From Kiloniellales bacterium (GTDB lineage Bacteria; Pseudomonadota; Alphaproteobacteria; Kiloniellales; JAKSBE01): a stretch of DNA of 11,471 nucleotides. Location: positions 1-11,471 of the forward strand of contig JASJAL010000176.1 in assembly GCA_030067055.1 (NCBI GenBank). Reading direction: 5' to 3'. Within the stretch, counting starts at the first letter, position 1. Each line of letters opens with the position of its first letter. Below the pieces are notes generated by a model, which was given only the letters and a program-made list of their open reading frames with translations, made no database searches and was not told the origin of the DNA. A program made the position numbers and the translations under genes. Positions 6,106 through 11,471 of the stretch are shown piece by piece.

Positions 6106-9100
6106 TGAAGTCTTCCGGCTTGGCCGGCTCTGGCTCGGCCGGCTCCGGCTTGGCCCCTGGGGCGGGCGGAGCGACCTCGTCTTCTGCCGGCGGTGTCCAT
6201 TCCGGCTGCGCCGCGGCTTCGGGCGCCGGCGGCTCTTCCTCGGCGGCGGTGGCGCCGGCCGGATCGGGGGCCTCGAGGCCCGGCTCCTCGGGAACCGGGA
6301 TCGCCGGTTCCGGGGCCGGTTCAGGCTCCGGCTCCTTGCGGCGCTGAAAGGCCTGGCCACCGACCCGGACGTTCGGCTTGTCCAAGGCGCCGGTCAGGCC
6401 AACGCTCAGGTAGGCTTCGCCCGGCTGCGCGTCGCGAAACACTTCTGTTTCGGACTCCAAAGTCCATTCCACCAGATCCGCCTGCCCGGCGAGGCGCGCC
6501 ACCGCCCCCTGGCCGGTCAGCTGTGTGTCGCGCGTGGTGGCGACGCCGTTCTCAAGCACGAAGCTGCCGCTGAGGGTCGCCGGGGTGCCGGCGAAGGACC
6601 CGAGCAGCAGCATCGAAGCATCCGCAACGCCTTGGATCTGCTTGAGTTTCTGACCCAGAACCCCGAGCAGCGCGGCACCGACCTGCTCCTCCTGCTTGGC
6701 GGTGACGGTGACCTTGCCTTCGATGGTGCCCTGCCCATCCAGGCTGGAGATCAGGTCGTGCTCGCTGCGCCCGCGAGAGACCAGGTCGGCGTTCATGGTG
6801 ACCGGCCCGGCGGCACGGTCGAAATCGAACTGCTGGAGCAAAAGCGGCTTGAGATCGACGTCGACCGCGGAGATCCCGGCACCGAGCTCGATCTCGCCGC
6901 GCAGGTCGGCCTTGCCGATCACCGTGAGCTTGCCGCCAAGGAAGCCGCCGGCGAGGTTCCTGAGGTTCAGGATGCCGTCCTGGAGCTCGGCATCGAGCGA
7001 GGCCTCTTCGAGCCGCAGGTCTTCGAGCGCCAGAGCCGCGGCCGTCAGCTTGAGCTCGGCATCGAAGCCCAAGAATCCGGCCACGTCGATCGGCGTCCGC
7101 GACCAGCGCCCGTTCGACCTGCCTCCTGCGGGTCTGTCGGTCGAGGACCCGCCAGCCGAGCGCGCGCCTGCCCCCAGCAGAGCGGCAAGCGGCAGGCTGT
7201 CTGAAGAGAGCTCGGCGGCGACCTTAGGGCGCTCGCCATCGAGATCGACCGCCAAGCGGCCCTCCAGGTTGCTCTCGCCGAGACGGCCCTGCAGATCGTC
7301 CAGTCGAAAAGCGGTCGCGGTTCCTGTCAGCTTTGCCTTGAGGTCCATCAGGCCCAGGTTCCGATCTTCGAGGGCCGGGTCGGCAAGCCGGGACAGCAAG
7401 AACGCGAGATTGCGGTGTTCCGCGCTGACCGCCAGGTCGAAGCTGCCGGCGCCCTCCAGGGGCTGCACGCGCCCCTGCGTCGCGAACTTGCCGCCGAGGC
7501 TGTCGATGGTCAGATCGAGATCGAAGGCGGCCGGGTCACCGGCGACCGAGCCGGAGATCTCGCTCGGCCCGAGCTTGGCATAGAGCTCCGGATCCATGCC
7601 CAAGGCCTGCGCGAGGCGGCCGGGATCACCCATGCCCAGCTTGAGCTGGAGGTCGGCCTTGGGCATTTCGTCAAGCTTGTCGACGGTGCCCTTAACCTCG
7701 AGGCGACTGCCGACGAAGTCTCCGATCCGGCCCTCCTTGAGGGTCAGCTTGCCTTCCTGCAACGTGCCGGCCAGCGCGACATCCCGATAGCTGTTGTCCT
7801 GGGCCGTCAGCTCGCCGACCTGCACGTTGAGGTTGGCGTCAAATCGCGACCAGAGGCTTGACTCGGGCTCGCCATCACCGCCATCTCCCGGCTCCGACTC
7901 GGCCGTGATCGGGCCTGCCGGCAGGTAGGCGTCCAGGTCCAGCTTGTCCGCAGCCAGGCCGATACCGAAGGCCGGCCGCTTGCCCAGGGCGACGACCACG
8001 CCGCCGTTGATCTGGCTGATATCCAGGGTCAGGTCCAGATCGGTCAGGTCGATCCGCTTCGCGGAGGCCGCCAAACTGCTCCTGAGGTTCATCCGGCGCA
8101 GCCGATCGGCAGGGAGGTGTTCGACATCGACCCCGAGCCAGGCGAGCTGGCTGCGCAGGTTGCTGGTCGCGGCCTCGACCCGTCCCACGAAACGTGCGTC
8201 TTTCGCTCCGGCCTCAAAGCCGCCGGACAAGGAAACCGCAGCACCGCCGGGCAACAACGCGGCGGCCTGATCGACCGCCAGAACCCCATTTTCGATGCGC
8301 GCCGCCACGGCGACCTGGCGCACCACTTGCTCCCGATAGACCAGGGCCTCGATCCCTAGATCCAAACGCGCCACGAAGTCCTTCGGAATGGCGATATCTG
8401 CCGCGGTCTCGCCGCCCTCGGTCGCGGGCGCCGCGGCGCCGCCCTCGCTCGCCTCGCTCTCCGGCGGCGAAAGCGCATCGAGGTCGAGGCGCGGGATCGT
8501 GACCGCGAGCTTGCCCTCGGGTTTGTCCCCGAGACGAAGCAGACCCTCGCCGGTGGCCGAGCTCTCGCCCAGGGTAATGGCGATCTTCTGGGCCGAGATT
8601 TCCTCGGGCTCGCCGGAGATCTCGGTCTCGATCACGAAGGGCAAGGCGAGCTGCGATGGCTGATCGGACACCGGCTGACCGGCCAAGGCCGCGACAGCCT
8701 GGGCCAGGTCGCTGCCCTCTGCCTGGAGCTTACCCCGGAACGCAAGGGTATCGGGATGCTGAGACAAGGATCCGGAGAACTTCGCCTTGGCTTCGATCGG
8801 CCGCGGGCGCAGGGCCATGCGCAAAGGGATCGCGCCCGCCTCTGTCCAGCGGCCGATGGCCAGCTCGACACCCGTTTCGACGCCGCGGAGACGCACCTCG
8901 CCGTCCAGCAGGAGCGGACCGCGCAGCGACTCGGCCGCCAGTTCGACGTCGACCTTTTCGACCTTTTCGTCGATGCCGCCCTGCGCGTCCCTGTAAATCA
9001 GTGTCCCGTTACTGATCGTGAAGCTGTCGAAACGGACGTCGACAGGAAAATCGCCGATCTGCCGGGGCGCCGCCACGCTCTCGCCCGCGCCGCCCCCGGG

Positions 9101-9496
9101 CTCTCCGTCGTCACCGACGTCCCAGTTGCGCCGCCCGTCCTCGAGGACCTCCATGAGGATCACCGGCTCGACCAGTTCGATGGTCTGGACCCGCACATCG
9201 CCGCTCAAGAGCGGCATCAGCTCCACGCGCACCTGCAGCGCCTTGATGATCGCCATGTCCTGCGCGGAGCCGCCGGGAAGGTTCGCCAATCGCACGTTGG
9301 CGGCGGAAAAGCTGGGAGTCGGGACGATCTGCAGATTGATGTCGCCCTCGATGGCGAGGGCGCGGCCCGTCGCCTTCTCGAACTGGGCCGTAATCTCAGC
9401 CTTGTGAGCGTTCCAATCGACCAGGCCCGGGCCGACCAGCACCACCGCGACGGCGAGCACAATCAAGCCGAGCAGGCCATAGAGGACGTACTTCAC
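6062..9496 (-). CDS. Large AsmA-family envelope protein
   Basis: 1144 residues from GTG 9496; GGGGAG at 9504-9509, 7 nt upstream, supports this start. One N-terminal membrane helix (about 4-27) anchors the protein, and the rest would lie in the periplasm. The N-terminal AsmA domain is clear (LVDWNAHKAEITAQFEKATG, VRLANLPGG, PLLSGDVRVQTIELVEP, DGRRNWDV). The C-terminal AsmA_2-type region spans about 830-1050 (DAELQDGILNLRNLAGGFLGGKL, ALLGVLGQKLKQIQGV, GVATTRDTQLTGQG). The family belongs to the AsmA/TamB/YhdP group of bridge-like proteins implicated in phospholipid transport and outer-membrane homeostasis; a specific cargo cannot be assigned. Residues about 1052-1130 form a Pro/Glu/Ala-rich low-complexity tail, followed by a short conserved-looking end (PEDFIKQILEGLQ). 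The gene follows the FAD-linked dehydrogenase by 258 bp, probably with its own promoter, and overlaps the convergent RHH gene by 44 bp. Confidence 0.93.
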   Translation of the reverse strand: MKYVLYGLLGLIVLAVAVVLVGPGLVDWNAHKAEITAQFEKATGRALAIEGDINLQIVPTPSFSAANVRLANLPGGSAQDMAIIKALQVRVELMPLLSGDVRVQTIELVEPVILMEVLEDGRRNWDVGDDGEPGGGAGESVAAPRQIGDFPVDVRFDSFTISNGTLIYRDAQGGIDEKVEKVDVELAAESLRGPLLLDGEVRLRGVETGVELAIGRWTEAGAIPLRMALRPRPIEAKAKFSGSLSQHPDTLAFRGKLQAEGSDLAQAVAALAGQPVSDQPSQLALPFVIETEISGEPEEISAQKIAITLGESSATGEGLLRLGDKPEGKLAVTIPRLDLDALSPPESEASEGGAAAPATEGGETAADIAIPKDFVARLDLGIEALVYREQVVRQVAVAARIENGVLAVDQAAALLPGGAAVSLSGGFEAGAKDARFVGRVEAATSNLRSQLAWLGVDVEHLPADRLRRMNLRSSLAASAKRIDLTDLDLTLDISQINGGVVVALGKRPAFGIGLAADKLDLDAYLPAGPITAESEPGDGGDGEPESSLWSRFDANLNVQVGELTAQDNSYRDVALAGTLQEGKLTLKEGRIGDFVGSRLEVKGTVDKLDEMPKADLQLKLGMGDPGRLAQALGMDPELYAKLGPSEISGSVAGDPAAFDLDLTIDSLGGKFATQGRVQPLEGAGSFDLAVSAEHRNLAFLLSRLADPALEDRNLGLMDLKAKLTGTATAFRLDDLQGRLGESNLEGRLAVDLDGERPKVAAELSSDSLPLAALLGAGARSAGGSSTDRPAGGRSNGRWSRTPIDVAGFLGFDAELKLTAAALALEDLRLEEASLDAELQDGILNLRNLAGGFLGGKLTVIGKADLRGEIELGAGISAVDVDLKPLLLQQFDFDRAAGPVTMNADLVSRGRSEHDLISSLDGQGTIEGKVTVTAKQEEQVGAALLGVLGQKLKQIQGVADASMLLLGSFAGTPATLSGSFVLENGVATTRDTQLTGQGAVARLAGQADLVEWTLESETEVFRDAQPGEAYLSVGLTGALDKPNVRVGGQAFQRRKEPEPEPAPEPAIPVPEEPGLEAPDPAGATAAEEEPPAPEAAAQPEWTPPAEDEVAPPAPGAKPEPAEPEPAKPEDFIKQILEGLQSPPAE

Positions 9497-9503
9497 AGAT
9501 GCT

Positions 9504-9545
9504 CTCCCCGCACCCCCGTGCGCCCGGGATTCCAGCCCCGGCTGG
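9504..9545 (-). promoter_or_regulatory. asmA-like leader: Shine-Dalgarno inside a predicted hairpin
   Basis: The Shine-Dalgarno GGGGAG (9509-9504, minus strand) lies at the base of a possible hairpin. CGCAC (9522-9518) pairs with GTGCG (9513-9509) around a four-base loop, and after a 3-nt bulge TCCC (9529-9526) pairs with GGGA (9508-9505). Five of the six Shine-Dalgarno bases would be paired. A second small hairpin, CCAGC/GCTGG, lies just upstream at 9532-9545. This could lower or regulate translation; it is inferred from base pairing only. Confidence 0.35.
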
Positions 9546-9695
9546 CGCCTGCCGCAATCCCGCCGTCGCCCTGGAAACCTGTAGCCGCAGCAGGTCCCAC
9601 GCGAGCCTCTTCGCCGGCCGTGCGGTCTTCTTGGGGTGGAAGACTACCGCAGGAGACCTGGCTTCGGTCCAGCAAAATCGACGTCGCGCCAGCGG

Positions 9696-9724
9696 TTTAT
9701 GGCCCAAGCCAGAGAGTCTGGCAA
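9696..9724 (-). promoter_or_regulatory. Promoter candidate for the AsmA-like gene
   Basis: On the minus strand, TTGCCA (9724-9719, five of six matches to TTGACA), a 17-bp spacer, then CATAAA (9701-9696, four of six matches to TATAAT). Transcription would start near 9689, leaving a leader of about 190 nt that contains the hairpins next to the start codon. Confidence 0.35.
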
Positions 9725-9754
9725 GGCGTTCGCCAAGGCCCGTTGCTCGGCCGG

Positions 9755-11140
9755 TCAGACGCTGAAGATCTTACCCGGATTCATCAGGTTCTCCGGATCG
9801 AGAGCCTGCTTGACGGCGCGCATCACGGAGACCGCCTCGCCGTGCTCGGCCTGCAGGAAGCCGAGCTTGCCATAGCCGATCCCGTGCTCGCCTGTACAGG
9901 TGCCGCCGAGGGCCAGCGTTCGCATGATCATGCGGTCGTTGACGTCCTTGGCGCGCGCCATCTCCTCGGCGTTATCGGGGTCGACCAGGAAGACCAGATG
10001 GAAGTTGCCATCGCCCACATGTCCGACGATCGGCGCGATCAACCCGGAGGCGTCGATATCGGCCCGAGTTTCGAGCAGACATTCCGCCAGCTTGGAGATC
10101 GGCACGCAGGCATCGGTGGCCCAGCCCTCGGCCCCCGGGCGCAACGCCAGTGCGGCATAGTAGGCATCGTGCCGGGCCTGCCAGAGCTTGTTCCGCTCCT
10201 CCTGGCGAGTTGCCCAGCGGAAGTCGCCGCCGCCGAACTCGGCCGCGATTTCGCCGACCTGCTCGGCCTGCTCTTGGACCCCCGCGGTGCTGCCGTGAAA
10301 CTCGAAGAACAGGGTCGGCTTGGCCGGGAAATCGAGGTCCGAATAGCGGCTGCAGGCGTCCATCTGGACCTCGTCCAGCAGCTCGATGCGAGCGACCGGG
10401 ATTCCGCTCTGGATGGTCAGGATCGTCGTGTTCACGGCGCCCTCGAGGTCGTCGAAGGCGCAGACCGCCGCCGAAGTCGCCTCGGGAATCCCGTAAAGCC
10501 TCAGCTGAACCTCGGTGATCACCCCGAGCGTGCCTTCCGAGCCCACGAAGATCCGCGTCAGGTCGTAGCCGGCCGCCGACTTCCGCGCCCGGCCGCCGGT
10601 CCGGATAACCCGCCCGTCAGCGAGGACCACGGTCAGCCCCAGGACGTTCTCGCGCATGGTCCCGTAGCGAACCGCATTGGTGCCAGACGCCCGCGTCGCG
10701 GCCATCCCGCCCAGGGAGGCGTCGGCGCCGGGGTCGATCGGGAAGAACAGTCCGGTGTCGCGCAGATACTCGTTCAGCTGCTTGCGGGTCACGCAGGCCT
10801 GGACCCGGCAGTCCAGGTCCTCGGCATTGACCTCCAGGACCTCGTTCAACGCCGAGAGATCGATGCAGACGCCACCCTTCAACGCCGCCACATGGCCCTC
10901 CAGCGAGGTCCCGGTGCCATAGGCAATGACCGGCTTGCCGTGCGCCGCGCAGACCTTGACGATCTCTGCGACCTCCTCGGTCGACTGCGCGAAGGCCACG
11001 GCCTCGGGCGGATAGGCCGCATGGTAGGAGACATCCTTGCCGTGATGCTCGCGCACCGCGGCCGAGGTCGAGAGCCGCTCTCCCAAGAGGGCCTGCAAGG
11101 CCTCGATCGCCGGATCCCTTGCAGCTGGCTCGGTGCTCAC
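9755..11140 (-). CDS. FAD-linked 2-hydroxyacid (D-lactate-type) dehydrogenase
   Basis: 461 residues from GTG 11140, preceded by a near-perfect Shine-Dalgarno. The N-terminal FAD-binding PCMH domain (about 42-218) shows PVIAYGTGTSLEGH (70-83), GGMAATRASGTNAVRYGTMRENV (144-166) and KSAAGYDLTRIFVGSEGTLGVITE (187-210). The C-terminal FAD-oxidase domain (about 219-458) carries HVGDGNFH (374-381), the metal/substrate-binding motif of the group, GGTCTGEHGIGYGK (412-425) and LDPENLMNPGKIF (447-459). The TCTGEHGIG form is closer to the LDHD/D-lactate dehydrogenase (cytochrome) branch than to GlcD (usually ITGEHGIG) or D-2-hydroxyglutarate dehydrogenase. These enzymes oxidise a 2-hydroxyacid to a 2-oxoacid and pass electrons to a cytochrome or the quinone pool. 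The substrate is not certain. A TRAP permease gene ends 74 bp upstream on the same strand, consistent with import and oxidation of one hydroxyacid. Confidence 0.92.
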   Translation of the reverse strand: MSTEPAARDPAIEALQALLGERLSTSAAVREHHGKDVSYHAAYPPEAVAFAQSTEEVAEIVKVCAAHGKPVIAYGTGTSLEGHVAALKGGVCIDLSALNEVLEVNAEDLDCRVQACVTRKQLNEYLRDTGLFFPIDPGADASLGGMAATRASGTNAVRYGTMRENVLGLTVVLADGRVIRTGGRARKSAAGYDLTRIFVGSEGTLGVITEVQLRLYGIPEATSAAVCAFDDLEGAVNTTILTIQSGIPVARIELLDEVQMDACSRYSDLDFPAKPTLFFEFHGSTAGVQEQAEQVGEIAAEFGGGDFRWATRQEERNKLWQARHDAYYAALALRPGAEGWATDACVPISKLAECLLETRADIDASGLIAPIVGHVGDGNFHLVFLVDPDNAEEMARAKDVNDRMIMRTLALGGTCTGEHGIGYGKLGFLQAEHGEAVSVMRAVKQALDPENLMNPGKIFSV

Positions 11141-11143
11141 GCG

Positions 11144-11153
11144 TCACCTCCTT
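11144..11153 (-). promoter_or_regulatory. Strong Shine-Dalgarno of the dehydrogenase gene
   Basis: AAGGAGGTGA on the minus strand, 3 nt from GTG 11140 counting from its last base and 6 nt from the GGAGG core. It fixes the GTG start and rejects the out-of-frame GTG at 11147, which lies inside the site. Confidence 0.8.
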
Positions 11154-11169
11154 CTTCAGCGCGCAGAAT

Positions 11170-11190
11170 ACCAGACCGCTGCGGTCCGGT
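11170..11190 (-). terminator. Stable hairpin between dctM and the dehydrogenase gene
   Basis: On the minus strand ACCGGACCG (11190-11182), loop CAG, then CGGTCTGGT (11178-11170): nine pairs including one G-T. Only TATTCT follows, so it lacks a proper U-tract. It may be a weak terminator or an RNA-stability element within a shared transcript. Confidence 0.4.
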
Positions 11191-11214
11191 TAAGGCTGGC
11201 CTCGCCCCCGGATT

Positions 11215-11471
11215 TCAAGGGCCCTTGGCCATGTTTTCCGGCAGCCAGGTGGCGACCTCGGGGACCAGGACCAGAAGCGCGACCGCGAGGACCATGATCC
11301 CGAAGAACGGCACCGCCGCCCGGGCGATGAAGCCCATGTCCTTCCCTGTCATGCCTTGCAGGACGAAGAGGTTGAATCCGATGGGCGGGGTGATCTGGGC
11401 CATCTCGACGACGATCATCAGATAGATGCCGAACCAGATCATGTCGAAGCCGGCGGCCCGCACCATCGGCT
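11215..11471 (-). CDS. dctM: TRAP transporter large permease (DctM), C-terminal fragment
   Basis: Only the last 85 or so residues lie in the window; the frame continues past the right edge, and the Met at 11466 is internal. The fragment has RAAGFDMIWFGIYLMIVVEMAQITPPIGFNLFVLQG, the conserved penultimate-helix region of DctM/TRAP-T large subunits, including the ITPPIGFNLFV motif. A final hydrophobic helix (about AAVPFFGIMVLAVALLVLVPEVATWLP) and the short end NMAKGP follow. The large subunit is the sodium-coupled inner-membrane channel of a TRAP system that imports organic acids delivered by a periplasmic binding protein. The DctP and DctQ genes would lie further right. The neighbouring FAD-linked dehydrogenase suggests a 2-hydroxyacid substrate, by inference. 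Confidence 0.92.
   Translation of the reverse strand, partial: PMVRAAGFDMIWFGIYLMIVVEMAQITPPIGFNLFVLQGMTGKDMGFIARAAVPFFGIMVLAVALLVLVPEVATWLPENMAKGP

Larger units (their letters stand above)
9497..9754 (-). other. Intergenic leader between dehydrogenase and AsmA-like genes
   Basis: 258 bp with no recognisable gene. It holds the promoter candidate at 9696-9724 and the two leader hairpins at 9504-9545. A 60-codon frame from TTG 9675 ends in a TGA that shares GTGA with the AsmA start, but its third-position GC is only about two thirds and it resembles nothing I know, so I do not call it a gene. Confidence 0.6.

Noticed and set aside
5041..6360. A 439-codon minus-strand frame antisense to fumC and the RHH gene
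   Set aside because: Composition is typical of a shadow frame (Arg/Pro runs, no domain), and both sense genes are well supported.
9493..9675. A 60-codon minus-strand frame whose stop overlaps the AsmA start (GTGA)
   Set aside because: The overlap is suggestive of coupling, but the start is TTG without a Shine-Dalgarno, third-position GC is low for this genome, and the product resembles no known family.
8756..11425. An 889-codon open frame on the plus strand
   Set aside because: It runs antisense to the AsmA-like, dehydrogenase and dctM genes, all of which have clear family motifs. Its residues show no recognisable domain. Long antisense open frames are expected in GC-rich DNA.

Overview
This is a GC-rich (roughly 65% by eye) chromosomal window, most likely from an alphaproteobacterium of the Rhodospirillales/Kiloniellales kind. 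The evidence is a class II fumarase followed directly by a small ribbon-helix-helix protein, a pairing I recall as typical of alphaproteobacteria, together with a large AsmA-family protein, a TRAP transporter, and -10 elements resembling the alphaproteobacterial GCTANAWC consensus. I see no insertion sequence, phage gene, CRISPR array, tRNA or rRNA.

Layout: (1) Positions 1-2715, minus strand: a putative two-gene signalling operon. The first gene encodes an exported FecR-domain protein whose C-terminus is eleven Gly-Gly-Ser triplets plus an Asp-rich end. The second encodes a CHASE2-PAS-PAS membrane sensor whose output domain lies off the left edge. (2) Positions 2716-3045: a 330-bp divergent intergenic region with an AT-rich island, a good fecR promoter candidate, repeated and palindromic short motifs, and a terminator-like hairpin facing fecR. 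(3) Positions 3046-6105, plus strand: an MFS_3-type transporter, fumC with its own promoter candidate, and an RHH-domain protein. (4) Positions 6062-11471, minus strand: the 3' end of a TRAP large permease gene (dctM), an FAD-linked 2-hydroxyacid (D-lactate-type) dehydrogenase, and a 1144-residue AsmA-family protein whose 3' end overlaps the convergent RHH gene by 44 bp.

How the genes may work together: the TRAP permease and dehydrogenase look like an uptake-plus-oxidation unit for a small 2-hydroxyacid, feeding the central metabolism in which fumarase works. The FecR/CHASE2 pair looks like a periplasmic ligand or scaffold protein with its membrane sensor. AsmA probably acts in envelope lipid homeostasis. 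Most of the window is ordinary. The least explained parts are the FecR/CHASE2 pair with its repetitive acidic tail and the AT-rich, repeat-bearing control region in front of it.
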